Shown here piece by piece: positions 1 to 7,270 of a DNA stretch of 14,525 nucleotides. The first letter of the stretch is position 1; every line of letters starts with the position of its first letter. The notes below the pieces were generated by a model. That model made no database searches. It saw only the letters and a program-made list of their open reading frames with translations, and was not told the origin of the DNA. Position numbers and translations under genes: made by a program. Origin of the DNA: Methanomassiliicoccaceae archaeon (lineage in GTDB: Archaea > Thermoplasmatota > Thermoplasmata > Methanomassiliicoccales > Methanomethylophilaceae); assembly GCA_016282555.1 (NCBI GenBank), contig JAEEKU010000137.1, forward strand, positions 1 through 14,525, in the 5' to 3' direction.

Positions 1-190
1 CGAAGATAACGTCCTTCTCGTTGAGCTCGAGCTGCAGTACGTTTCCCGGGAGTTCCGCCCAGCGGGGCTCGTCGAAGCGGACGTAGTTCCCCATGCAACC
101 GTTAGGGCAGCATATGACCGCCAGACCTCCGCAGTCGCGGAACCCTCCCATGGAGATTCGATCGGCCGGCGGAGTAATACAGTTTTCCAT
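1..190 (-). CDS. Partial Cys-rich protein of unknown function (N-terminal 63 residues)
   Basis: This reading frame opens on the minus strand at an ATG (188-190) and runs off the left edge, so only the N-terminus is seen. It has five cysteines in the first 32 residues (C4, C20, C27, C28, C32), with C27/C28 and C32 in a CCPNGC cluster, followed by an Asp/Glu-rich stretch. A GGAGG about 12 bases upstream of the ATG supports the start; a second in-frame ATG at residue 14 is possible. It is divergent from the 254-1183 gene across a 63-base gap. The family is not recognised. The cysteines could bind metal or form disulphides, which is inference. That it is coding rests on the open frame and codon use resembling its neighbours. 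Confidence 0.6.
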   Translation of the reverse strand, partial: MENCITPPADRISMGGFRDCGGLAVICCPNGCMGNYVRFDEPRWAELPGNVLQLELNEKDVIF

Positions 191-253
191 GAATGCCGCC
201 GGCCTCCGGGCGCAAACAATATCACCTCTCCCGCCGTTTCGGATGCGAGGCCT

Positions 254-1183
254 ATGTTCGGAAAGAAGACGAAGGACGAGGATATCGACGGGATAGAGAT
301 AATCAGCAGGACCGAACCCATGATGTGCGGCGGAACCGACGCGTACCGCGACACCAAGGCTCCGAAGGAGATCGTTTCGAAGGATATGATTCTCTTCGAC
401 GTCACTTCGTCGTTCTCTACCATCGCTCTTCCCCCTCAGTACGATCTCCGCGACAGACTCTGGTATATTTCGGCGCATGCGATCCGCGGCGAAGAAGGAA
501 CTTTCGTGTATCACGCGAAGACCACGGAGAACCGCGGGCCCGTGAAAACATCTCTCGCCTTCATCAGGAAAAACGTCATGCCCGATCTGACGGATCTGGT
601 GAACGAGACGGGTCTTGCCAGAAACAACGGGTTTCACTCCGAGACCCACGGCCTGCCGGAGAACTTCGGAGGATCGGTTCTCGTCAAGTACGCCAGCGGA
701 GAGAAGATCAGCATCTCTAACAACCAGGGGCCCGTTATCGGCTACGATGCGGCGCTTAAAATCGACGCTCTGTTCGGGTCTTTCATGAAAGAGGAAAAAA
801 TTCCTCTCAGAGATCTGTCCGGCCTCAGAGAGATACGCTTCGCGGAGGAACGCAAAGACGGTTATGTGCGGGCTGCCCTCGCGCTCAACCCCGACGGAAC
901 CGGAACCAACAGGAAAAAGTCCCGTTACGGAACCAACGAGTACGAGAGCGAGAAACCGGTGGATGCCGAAACCGTATCCAAGATAAAGAAAACGATAGAA
1001 TCCTGCTGCATGCTCGCCTGGGCCGGGCTTCCGGAAAGGGATTACAAGAACTTTACGGACAAGTCCATGACCTTCGTGTTCGATGACGAAGAGACCGTGA
1101 CGATAAAAGACAACAGAGCCATTCCTTACAGCATCGGCAACGGATTCTTCAACATAGAGCTGGAAATGTCCACGAAGCACTGA
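254..1183 (+). CDS. Conserved hypothetical protein with two copies of a gut-bacterial-type domain
   Basis: This 309-aa protein has no signal peptide and no membrane segment, so it is probably cytosolic. Residues 100-174 run from a helix ending DLVNETG through an NGFHSETHGLPENFGG segment and a beta pair with GEKISISNNQGP. Residues 243-304 repeat the layout more loosely: a helix, GLPERDYKNF, then a beta pair with EETVTIKDNRAIP. The pattern (helix, loop, two strands ending in a polar Gly/Asn turn, short helix) resembles uncharacterised proteins I associate with Firmicutes and Bacteroidetes, and the neighbouring 141-aa protein shares it. No catalytic motif is recognised. The start has a GAGG a few bases upstream. 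It is convergent with the next gene. The function is unknown; that it is a real gene is near certain from length and composition. Confidence 0.85.
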   Translation: MFGKKTKDEDIDGIEIISRTEPMMCGGTDAYRDTKAPKEIVSKDMILFDVTSSFSTIALPPQYDLRDRLWYISAHAIRGEEGTFVYHAKTTENRGPVKTSLAFIRKNVMPDLTDLVNETGLARNNGFHSETHGLPENFGGSVLVKYASGEKISISNNQGPVIGYDAALKIDALFGSFMKEEKIPLRDLSGLREIRFAEERKDGYVRAALALNPDGTGTNRKKSRYGTNEYESEKPVDAETVSKIKKTIESCCMLAWAGLPERDYKNFTDKSMTFVFDDEETVTIKDNRAIPYSIGNGFFNIELEMSTKH

Positions 1184-1238
1184 TGCGGGGGATCCGGGGG
1201 GCATGAAAACGCCTCCGCCGCCCGGACCGCTTTCATCT

Positions 1239-1243
1239 AAAAA
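1239..1243 (-). terminator. Oligo-T terminator of the 141-aa gene
   Basis: Five Ts on the minus strand begin two bases after the TAA stop, as expected for archaeal oligo-T termination. In the same convergent gap, 1194-1223 holds an imperfect inverted repeat (TCCGGGGGGC against GCCGCCCGGA, one mismatch) that could fold in transcripts from either side. Confidence 0.45.
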
Positions 1244-1244
1244 C

Positions 1245-1670
1245 TTACCAGCTGTTCCCGTCCGGCAGCTCCTCGCCTTTTTCTTTGAGAATATTCCAGA
1301 CTCCGTTCCGCAGTTCCCGGAACCCTTTGGGAAAATTCTCGGAACCGGAGGCGCGGATCCTGCGCCCGTCGTTGACGAAGGCTTCGAAAGAGAACATCTC
1401 ACCGTCCTTCACGCCCCTAGGATGTTTTCCGCTGAATCCGTCCCACCGCATGATGCCGCAGTCGTTGAGCAGACTTATGAACGGCTCTGCGTCGCATACG
1501 GCCCTGTAACAGGGCTTGCGCTCCTCTCCCGAACGGAGATATCCTCTGTACAAGAGAATCTCCACATCGGATCCGTTGCAGACAGCCTCGAACTCCTCTC
1601 TGGAACGCATTCCGGATATGGAGAGGCTCATTTTTTCGAAGGACTCGACCATCTCTTTCTTGAACAGCAT
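1245..1670 (-). CDS. Hypothetical protein of a gut-bacterial WDGF/GS-x-NFP domain family
   Basis: This is a soluble 141-aa protein. Residues 62-128 carry a pattern that I recognise from many uncharacterised clostridial proteins: a helix ending LLNDCGI, then RWDGFSG, a KDGEMFSFEAFVNDG strand-turn, RRIRASGSENFPKGF, and a closing helix. The N-terminal 60 residues look like the short beta region that precedes this domain in such proteins. The start at 1670 is backed by a minus-strand TATA box at 1701-1708, which would place the transcript start only about 10 bases upstream; no clear ribosome site is seen. Two palindromes lie further upstream (1751-1762 and 1806-1817). It shares a fold pattern with the convergent 309-aa protein. 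The biochemical function is unknown; transfer from bacteria is inferred. Confidence 0.8.
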   Translation of the reverse strand: MLFKKEMVESFEKMSLSISGMRSREEFEAVCNGSDVEILLYRGYLRSGEERKPCYRAVCDAEPFISLLNDCGIMRWDGFSGKHPRGVKDGEMFSFEAFVNDGRRIRASGSENFPKGFRELRNGVWNILKEKGEELPDGNSW

Positions 1671-1700
1671 CTTCCGACCCCGGTTTCGTACGAGTTACAG

Positions 1701-1708
1701 ATATAAAA
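1701..1708 (-). promoter_or_regulatory. TATA box for the 141-aa gene
   Basis: On the minus strand the sequence reads TTTTATAT, centred about 34 bases before the ATG at 1670. This is the spacing expected for an archaeal near-leaderless promoter. Confidence 0.6.
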
Positions 1709-1750
1709 CTGCAACACACGGAAATCCGCACCCCGCGCGGCAGCATGATA

Positions 1751-1762
1751 GGACTATAGTCC
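1751..1762. promoter_or_regulatory. Perfect 12-bp palindrome, candidate operator 1
   Basis: GGACTATAGTCC is a perfect dyad. It lies 43 bases upstream of the TATA box of the 141-aa gene and downstream of the end of the 807-aa gene. Its 10-bp core GACTATAGTC is repeated at 1807-1816. Confidence 0.45.
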
Positions 1763-1805
1763 TTCCTATTATCGGCAGGCGGCGTCTCCGTCAGGAACCA
1801 TAGTA

Positions 1806-1817
1806 AGACTATAGTCT
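1806..1817. promoter_or_regulatory. Perfect 12-bp palindrome, candidate operator 2
   Basis: AGACTATAGTCT is a perfect dyad with the same core as the 1751-1762 site. Its centre is 55 bases away, close to five helical turns, which would put both sites on a similar face of the DNA. Confidence 0.45.
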
Positions 1818-1852
1818 GCTTTGCAGAGAAGTCCTTCCGGGATCCGGAGAAA

Positions 1853-1882
1853 CCGGTACCCCCGGAGGGATACCGGCAAAAA
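1853..1882 (-). terminator. Oligo-T plus hairpin terminator of the surface operon
   Basis: Right after the TGA of the 807-aa gene the minus strand reads AACTTTTT (T5 at 1878-1882), followed by a 9-bp stem (1853-1861 with 1867-1876, one bulged base, 5-base loop). The T-tract is the likely archaeal termination signal; the stem may protect the 3' end. Confidence 0.6.
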
Positions 1883-1885
1883 GTT

Positions 1886-4309
1886 TCAGGCGTAAAGCGC
1901 GCCGGAGGCTTGGGACAGCTCGAAGGGAACCGATGAAACCGCAGACAAAATTGCGGAATTCGATCCCAGATACACTGCGACCGCATTGGACAGCGACACC
2001 GGCATTTCGATAGCCGTCACCGCAGATCCGCCTACGGATGCCGTCAGCGCATTCCCGGAGGACACGGAAAGCACCGCGTACTTCCCGACATCAGAGAATC
2101 CCTGGCAGTTCAGAGACTCGGAGGCCATCCCCCTGGGGCATATCGCCAGCACGGATCCGCCGGTGTAAGAGTAGCCTCTGTCGGTATCTATGGCGGAGTT
2201 TCCTCCGCTGGTGCTCACGATGCCGACGACAGCGCCGCTGAAAATCACGCCCCTGTAACTCTCGGACGAGTTCGAATCTATCCCGTCGCCCCCGGCGAAC
2301 ACGTATACGTATCCTCCCGAGAGGATTATGCTTCCGAAAGAATTCAGACCGTCGTCCTTGGTCGTAACGGAAACCGCCCCTCCGGAAACAGTGATCGAGC
2401 CGCCCTCGAGCCCTTCGTACGCGTACAGCACCGTAACGGTTCCCCCGGAAACCGAGAGATCGCCGTCGGCGTGTATCCCGTCGTCGTTGGAACGCAGGGC
2501 CAGTGTGCCGCCGGTTATCTTCACCGAGCCTTCGCCGGTGCTCCCGGAGGACTCCAGAGTCACGTCAGAATTGGCGTGGACAGCATCGTCATAGGATGAG
2601 ATATCGATCGCGCCGCCGGTTATCAGGATGCTGTTATCGGCTTTTATCCCCTTGGCGGAATAGTCCGCCTTATCGGAATTGCCGTCGTTCCATCCTCCTC
2701 CGCCGCCGGAACGCATGGTCCACTGGACGTTCATCCCCGATCCCGAGAACGAAACCGCCAGGGTATCGTAAGAGCTGTTAAGGGAGAACGATCCGGTGCG
2801 GGCGGCATAGGAATCCGTCTGCCCCTGAGTCTGAGACTGGGAATAAGCGTACAGAACCATGCTTTCGGCGCCTGACGGAACCTCTACCTCGTAATAGTAG
2901 TAAACGGCCCCGCGCCCTGATTTCACGGCGGTGTATCCGGAGGAGCCGGACCACGACTCCGATCCGGACGAATCCCTGAAGAGAACCGAGTAGGAATAAG
3001 CGGCCGTCGATGCGCGGATATAGAGAGATCCCGATGTTTCGGTGACTTCCTCGGAATATTCGGAGTACGAATCGGTGAGGATCGTCAGACTGACTCTGTT
3101 TCCTCCGGTCTCCTCTATCTCGCAGTCGTATGCGGCATCTATTCCGTCGCGCGCGGCATAGATGATTATATTCGTATCGCCCTCGGATGAGCATATCCTT
3201 ACGGTTCCCTTCTGTTTTTCCTTGGAACTGAGCCCGGTATTGGAAGTTTTTATCCCGTCGCCCTGTCTGGATATGAGCGTGAGCGTTCCCGACTCCACGG
3301 TAACGCTGTCGTTGCCTTTCAGAGCGTTATCCTTGCAGTCCACCGTCAGAGTGAGATTCTTGACGTTCAGATCGTCTTTGGAGTGGATGCCGTTGTTGCT
3401 GGCGGAAAACACGGACAGCGTTCCTTTGCCTTTGAGATCCATGTCGCAGACGCAGTAGATCGCGGCGGAAATGCCGTCCTCGCCGGCTGCCGGGCGCAGA
3501 TCCCTTATGAAGTTCACGGTTCCTTTTTTAACGGAGAGATCGAACTCTTCCGCGGAGGAGACGTACAGCGGCACATTAGCGCTGCTTTCTATCGTGACCC
3601 CGTTCAGATCGAGCGTGAACGCGTAATCGTCGCCGGCGTTCACAATTATGCTTCCGTACAGAGTCCCGGAAAGCGAATATTCCGTATCCTCGGAGATCTC
3701 TCCGAAAGCCAGCACGAGCTCGCCGGACGACGGGTCCTCCGTCAGGGCATAGCAGCCGGCGGTTCCGGAAACCAGCTCTATTTCCAGATCCGATAAATCC
3801 GGAACTGCGGAATATACCGCGGTATAGACCGTATTTCCGGTAACCGCGGATACTGCCGGGCTCCATCCGGAGAAGGAACGGCCGTCTCCGGACGGGATAT
3901 CTCCGTCATATGACGGCACCGTTCCGTAAGGTACGTCCGTATCGATCTCCAGAACCGTGCCGCCGGAGTCCTTCCATACGACTTCGTATCTGAGAGCGGA
4001 GTACGTCACCGTTATTTCCGCGGCGCCTGAAACGGTTCCGGATACGACGGCGTTATCCGCCTCGTAACCCTCCGTCACGGGACTGGATACGCTGTACGAA
4101 TCTCCTGCGGATAAGAGCGCGGAATAGCTCTCCGCCGCTTCCGTTCCGTCTTCGTACACGTAGTTTATCCTGATCTCGAAAGTCTCCGGCGTCTGTTCGC
4201 CGCCGGAATCGTCTCCTTGTTCTTCGCCCCCGGTTCCTCCGAAAAGAAACGCTCCGGCTGCCAGAGCGGCGAGGGCCAGGAGTATCGCCGCTATTATCTG
4301 CGTATTCAT
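1886..4309 (-). CDS. Secreted beta-helix protein with Cthe_2159-type carbohydrate-binding domain
   Basis: This 807-aa protein starts with a hydrophobic segment (residues 4-23) that acts as signal peptide or N-terminal anchor, then a Gly/Glu/Asp linker (24-41). Residues 42-104 resemble a MucBP-type module (INYVYEDGTEAAE start) and 106-167 an InlB/Listeria-Bacteroides-type repeat ending FSGWSP...YTAVY. From about 215 to 745 come parallel beta-helix rungs with repeated D-D/N-G-I/L turns (NNGIHSKDDL, GDGIKTSN, RDGIDAA, DDAVHANSD, DDGIHADGD, DDGLNSFGS, GDGIDSNSS), typical of the Cthe_2159 family, which is reported to bind polysaccharides and resembles pectate lyases. A Tyr/Ser/Gly-rich insert (about 400-545) splits the rungs. 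GGAGGGAGG just before the ATG is a strong ribosome site, 13 bases after the upstream VTC gene stops. It probably sits on the cell surface and binds acidic glycans; enzymatic activity is not shown. Confidence 0.88.
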   Translation of the reverse strand: MNTQIIAAILLALAALAAGAFLFGGTGGEEQGDDSGGEQTPETFEIRINYVYEDGTEAAESYSALLSAGDSYSVSSPVTEGYEADNAVVSGTVSGAAEITVTYSALRYEVVWKDSGGTVLEIDTDVPYGTVPSYDGDIPSGDGRSFSGWSPAVSAVTGNTVYTAVYSAVPDLSDLEIELVSGTAGCYALTEDPSSGELVLAFGEISEDTEYSLSGTLYGSIIVNAGDDYAFTLDLNGVTIESSANVPLYVSSAEEFDLSVKKGTVNFIRDLRPAAGEDGISAAIYCVCDMDLKGKGTLSVFSASNNGIHSKDDLNVKNLTLTVDCKDNALKGNDSVTVESGTLTLISRQGDGIKTSNTGLSSKEKQKGTVRICSSEGDTNIIIYAARDGIDAAYDCEIEETGGNRVSLTILTDSYSEYSEEVTETSGSLYIRASTAAYSYSVLFRDSSGSESWSGSSGYTAVKSGRGAVYYYYEVEVPSGAESMVLYAYSQSQTQGQTDSYAARTGSFSLNSSYDTLAVSFSGSGMNVQWTMRSGGGGGWNDGNSDKADYSAKGIKADNSILITGGAIDISSYDDAVHANSDVTLESSGSTGEGSVKITGGTLALRSNDDGIHADGDLSVSGGTVTVLYAYEGLEGGSITVSGGAVSVTTKDDGLNSFGSIILSGGYVYVFAGGDGIDSNSSESYRGVIFSGAVVGIVSTSGGNSAIDTDRGYSYTGGSVLAICPRGMASESLNCQGFSDVGKYAVLSVSSGNALTASVGGSAVTAIEMPVSLSNAVAVYLGSNSAILSAVSSVPFELSQASGALYA

Positions 4310-4322
4310 TTTCCTCCCTCCC

Positions 4323-5087
4323 TCATGATAATGCCCCGCCGGCTCTGCTTCCGGCGGCCGGATGAATGCGGAGAGCGGCGAACTCCTCCGGATCCTTTCC
4401 GAGAACCATCTCCTTGTAGGCGTTTCCGTACTTCGTAAACGGGGATCTGAACAGCCCGGACTCCGAAAGAACGGCGCTGAGCCAGCCGGGATACCCGTTC
4501 ATGGTCTTGATCTCCATCAGAGTGTAGCCCTCCGACAGAACCCTGCGGCCGCCGGGCTCCGAAGCCAGATCCAGCCCGTCCAGGCGGGCGAGTATGTTCC
4601 TGTCCACGGTTATTCTCAGATCGCCTCCGTCCGCAGAGCGGTAAGCATCGCGATCGTAAGTCAGCATCATAGCCGGGTGTATGCCGGGATAACGCGTCCT
4701 GAGAAATCCTATTTCGTTCGCGATCTGCGTGTCCGGACCGCCCGCAGAGGGCGATGAAAGCCACTCCAGAGCGTCGCCGAGAGGCATCTCGAGCCTCCTT
4801 TTGTACACTACAGAGTCGTATTTCTTCTTCAGTTCCACGAAGATGCTGCCGCCGGCCTCCGGTTTTCCGTAGCTTCTCAGCCTGAGCTTCTCCTTGTAGA
4901 GAGGCTTCTCTATGGAACGTCTGGCCAGGAGAAAGCTGTCCGTATCGTAGTACAGGCTCCTGACCGAGCTGTGCGGATACCGGTCCGGCACCATGCGGGA
5001 GTCCAGCGCCCTCTGCACCGCTTCCGCCTGTTTCTCATCCATAAGATACTTCAGCTCGTATCTTTTGAACGTCATGACCGCGGCCAT
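4323..5087 (-). CDS. VTC-domain polyphosphate polymerase-like protein
   Basis: This 254-aa protein spans a single VTC (CYTH/triphosphate-tunnel fold) domain. Tunnel motifs are all visible: RYELKY (9-14), SLYYDTD (44-50), KEKLRLRSYG (65-74), VELKKKY (84-90), YDRDAY (144-149), RITVDRN (158-164), MEIKT (191-195) and FTKYGNAY (217-224). These supply the basic residues and glutamates that bind phosphate chains and metal in yeast Vtc4, so the site looks intact. Vtc4 makes polyphosphate from ATP; the same reaction is likely here but unproven. There is no membrane segment of its own; the DUF4956 protein, encoded one base upstream, probably holds it at the membrane. GGAGGT seven bases before the ATG, inside the end of the upstream gene, supports this start and translational coupling. 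Confidence 0.88.
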   Translation of the reverse strand: MAAVMTFKRYELKYLMDEKQAEAVQRALDSRMVPDRYPHSSVRSLYYDTDSFLLARRSIEKPLYKEKLRLRSYGKPEAGGSIFVELKKKYDSVVYKRRLEMPLGDALEWLSSPSAGGPDTQIANEIGFLRTRYPGIHPAMMLTYDRDAYRSADGGDLRITVDRNILARLDGLDLASEPGGRRVLSEGYTLMEIKTMNGYPGWLSAVLSESGLFRSPFTKYGNAYKEMVLGKDPEEFAALRIHPAAGSRAGGALS

Positions 5088-5088
5088 A

Positions 5089-5778
5089 TCAGAGACCTCC
5101 GCGATTTTCGGTGTCTTCGCGCATCAGCGCGACTTCGAGATTGCCGTTTCTGACGCGGACCGCGTCCATCAGAGATCTCTGCTGGGACGGATCCCTCATC
5201 GTTACGTTGTATGTGAGTTTGAACATGCTGCCCATATTCACCGATTTGACCGAGAACAGCTCGTGACGGGCCGTGTACTTGTCCAGAACCGGCTCCATTT
5301 CGGCTTCGTAATCCATGCCCTCGGGCACGGTCACCCTGAGAACCCTGTCCGCGGGGCTTCCGGCGGATCCCCCATACCCGAAACGGGTGCAGACCAGCAT
5401 TACGGCGCCTATCACCCCGGCGAGCAACAGAGCGTAGGCCGCGAATCCCATTCCCGCCAGCAGGCCGGCGGCCATTGAGAGAAATATCACGGCTATCTCT
5501 TTCGCGGATCCGGGCGCGGATCTGAACCTTACCAGGCTGAACGCCCCCGCCACGGCAATTCCCGCGCCTATATCTCCGCTGACTGCCATTATCACTGCCG
5601 ACACTATAGCCGGAAGCACCGCCACCGTCAGCGCGAAACTCTCTGTGTGACGGCTGCGGTACATGTATATTCCCGAGAGCAGGAAGCCCGCCGCCAGAGC
5701 GGCCCCCGTGCACGCCAGGAACTCCAGAGGGCCCGCCGATGCGGCGGATCCCAGTATGCTGTCGAATATTCCGTTCAT
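5089..5778 (-). CDS. DUF4956 membrane protein
   Basis: This 229-aa integral membrane protein has about four to five hydrophobic helices (roughly residues 18-38, 50-68, 70-80, 94-112 and 115-131) and a soluble C-terminal domain (about 140-229). The DUF4956 signature GAFSLVRFRSAPGSAKEIA is at 78-96, between helices. I chose the ATG at 5778 because AAGGATG precedes it by about six bases; a longer form starting at 5805 adds only nine charged residues and has GGAG almost touching the ATG. In bacteria DUF4956 genes sit beside VTC-domain genes, often with CotH or beta-helix surface proteins, as here. It ends one base before the VTC start. The likely role is a membrane partner or channel for the VTC enzyme; this is inference from context. 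Confidence 0.88.
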   Translation of the reverse strand: MNGIFDSILGSAASAGPLEFLACTGAALAAGFLLSGIYMYRSRHTESFALTVAVLPAIVSAVIMAVSGDIGAGIAVAGAFSLVRFRSAPGSAKEIAVIFLSMAAGLLAGMGFAAYALLLAGVIGAVMLVCTRFGYGGSAGSPADRVLRVTVPEGMDYEAEMEPVLDKYTARHELFSVKSVNMGSMFKLTYNVTMRDPSQQRSLMDAVRVRNGNLEVALMREDTENRGGL

Positions 5779-5810
5779 TTTTTCATCCTTTTCCTTTTCT
5801 ATCATCTCCA

Positions 5811-5838
5811 GCTTCGCGACTCATCGCGGACGCGAAGC
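5811..5838. repeat. Inverted repeat just before the DUF4956 gene
   Basis: GCTTCGCG (5811-5818) and CGCGAAGC (5831-5838) are perfect inverted repeats with a 12-base spacer. They lie in the roughly 126-base gap between the secreted-protein gene and DUF4956. It could be an RNA hairpin tuning expression within the operon, or an operator for a second promoter. Confidence 0.4.
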
Positions 5839-5904
5839 GACATTCGTATTCAGTTCAGAAATGACAGCCGCCCGGTGCGGTGCGGACATACGCCGCGCAG
5901 CCGC

Positions 5905-6612
5905 TCAGGCGGAAAAGGACGAACCGCCGTCGAAAAGACTGAGACGCAGGAACGTCTCTTCCTGCGTGACCTCGGGAACGGGAGACGGAGCGTACGGCTT
6001 CGGCGAATCATCGGTCTCCCCGTCAGAAGGAACTTCCGCGTAATCGGCACGGAACTCCTGAACGCTGGCCGCCTCGGTTTCAGCGTCGTCCGTCTCGCGG
6101 AGCATATCGAGAAGCAGAGCCTCCAGCTCGGTTCCGGTACCGCGGATCTGATCCAGCAGCAGCTCGAGGAAGCGCCCGTCGATCCTCGGTTCGGGAACCG
6201 GGACGCGGATGCCGTCCGCCGGCTCCTTATCGGGAACCACGTCCCCGCCCATGACTTCCGTCAGAGCGTGAGACAGCTGGCTGTCCGGATAATCGGACAG
6301 TCTCGGATCGAAGACGTACACTTTGTGCCCGAAACTCTCCAGACGCTCCTTCTCGGCGAACATTCCGGCGTATTCCGCTATCATTCCGCGGGGAGAGACG
6401 TCTCTCGATCCGGATGCGTCTATAAATACGGGCGGACCGGCGCGCCCGGGACCCTCATGCGGTCCGGCAAAAGGCTCTCCCGGGTGTTCCCACGGGAAAT
6501 CCTGCCGGAATTCTCCGGAAGGACCGCCGGATGCGTCGCATGTCTCCGCAACGCATACAGCCGCCGCTAAGACCGCGAGCAATGCGATCAGCGTCAGCGC
6601 CTTTCCGGACAT
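5905..6612 (-). CDS. Secreted acidic protein of unknown function
   Basis: This 235-aa protein begins with a clear signal peptide (basic MSGK, hydrophobic core about residues 5-22, probable cleavage after ETCDA near 27). The mature part has a Pro/Gly/His-rich stretch (30-60), a middle region with PVFIDASGSRD and a helix-rich segment (75-120), two further helices (146-175) and an acidic, Pro-rich tail (176-235). No anchor or catalytic motif is seen and no family is recognised. The ATG at 6612 sits about 28 bases after a TATA box, so the transcript is probably leaderless. It is the first gene of the operon with DUF4956, VTC and the beta-helix protein, which suggests an extracytoplasmic partner of that system. 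The gap to DUF4956 leaves co-transcription unproven. Confidence 0.75.
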   Translation of the reverse strand: MSGKALTLIALLAVLAAAVCVAETCDASGGPSGEFRQDFPWEHPGEPFAGPHEGPGRAGPPVFIDASGSRDVSPRGMIAEYAGMFAEKERLESFGHKVYVFDPRLSDYPDSQLSHALTEVMGGDVVPDKEPADGIRVPVPEPRIDGRFLELLLDQIRGTGTELEALLLDMLRETDDAETEAASVQEFRADYAEVPSDGETDDSPKPYAPSPVPEVTQEETFLRLSLFDGGSSFSA

Positions 6613-6635
6613 GATTGCGCCGAAATGAAAAGTTG

Positions 6636-6644
6636 TATTTAAAT
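6636..6644 (-). promoter_or_regulatory. TATA box of the surface operon
   Basis: The minus strand reads ATTTAAATA, centred 28 bases upstream of the ATG at 6612. This suits a leaderless archaeal transcript covering the four-gene surface operon. Confidence 0.6.
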
Positions 6645-6671
6645 CATCGGAATTTCCCGGATACGAAGAAA

Positions 6672-6699
6672 ATCCCGGGAGATCCCGGGATCGGAAAAA
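6672..6699 (-). terminator. Oligo-T plus hairpin terminator of the zinc-ribbon gene
   Basis: After the TGA at 6703-6705 the minus strand reads AACTTTTT (T5 at 6695-6699) followed by an 8-bp perfect stem (6672-6679 with 6684-6691, loop AGAT). The layout matches the terminator at 1853-1882. Confidence 0.6.
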
Positions 6700-6702
6700 G
6701 TT

Positions 6703-7245
6703 TCAGGAATCGGTAAAAGAGTCTCTGAGCCCGTAGATCATCCAGGTGACCATCAGTCCGATGAAGATACCGAAGATGGACCAGCAGCAGAGAACCGAGG
6801 CGAGGAAACACATCGCGACGGCAATCTTCCACATTTTGCGCCTGATGACGCAGAACATCGAGATCAGGGCGCACACTCCGCTTCCGAGAGCGAGTCCGGC
6901 CGCGATCATGATGTAATTCTTCACCGTGTCGACGCTTATGTCGTAATCATGCTGGATAATCCAGTTCTGGAAGTCGTCGTTCATCCATATCGTGTTCGCG
7001 GTCGCTCCCGCGTCCAGCAGCGATATGAACGCCGCTATCGTCACCGGGATAGCGTAAATCGCCAGAGCGAAAACCGCCCAGTTGACCCTGCTCTCCCTGA
7101 TATACGACTCGATCTCGGCTTCCTGCTTCTTGAAATCGGCGTCCGCCTGGCTCCCGGATACTACGGCTCCGCACTGGGGGCAGAACTGCATCCCGGGCTC
7201 CAGGCCGCGGCCGCATTTGGTACAGAAATTACTGCTTTCAGCCAT
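6703..7245 (-). CDS. Zinc-ribbon membrane protein
   Basis: This 180-aa protein has an N-terminal zinc ribbon of two CxxC knuckles (C8/C11 and C22/C25, spelling CTKC and CPQC), a charged linker (about 35-52), and four predicted membrane helices at roughly 56-78, 108-132, 140-156 and 158-176. I chose the ATG at 7245 rather than 7260 because AGGGGAGAT directly precedes it, and an AT-rich TATA-like stretch (7271-7284) lies at promoter distance. The zinc ribbon should face the cytoplasm. Such small ribbon-plus-membrane proteins are common in Thermoplasmata; no specific function is known. It has its own terminator and is probably monocistronic. Confidence 0.8.
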   Translation of the reverse strand: MAESSNFCTKCGRGLEPGMQFCPQCGAVVSGSQADADFKKQEAEIESYIRESRVNWAVFALAIYAIPVTIAAFISLLDAGATANTIWMNDDFQNWIIQHDYDISVDTVKNYIMIAAGLALGSGVCALISMFCVIRRKMWKIAVAMCFLASVLCCWSIFGIFIGLMVTWMIYGLRDSFTDS

Positions 7246-7270
7246 ATCTCCCCTGAACATCCTACGCAGT

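Noticed and set aside
1203..1706. 167-aa plus-strand frame opposite the 141-aa gene
   Set aside because: The minus-strand product fits a known domain pattern and has a TATA box; the plus frame does not.
5647..6570. 307-aa open frame on the plus strand
   Set aside because: It is antisense to the DUF4956 and secreted-protein genes, is very rich in Arg, Gly and His and has no recognisable domain.
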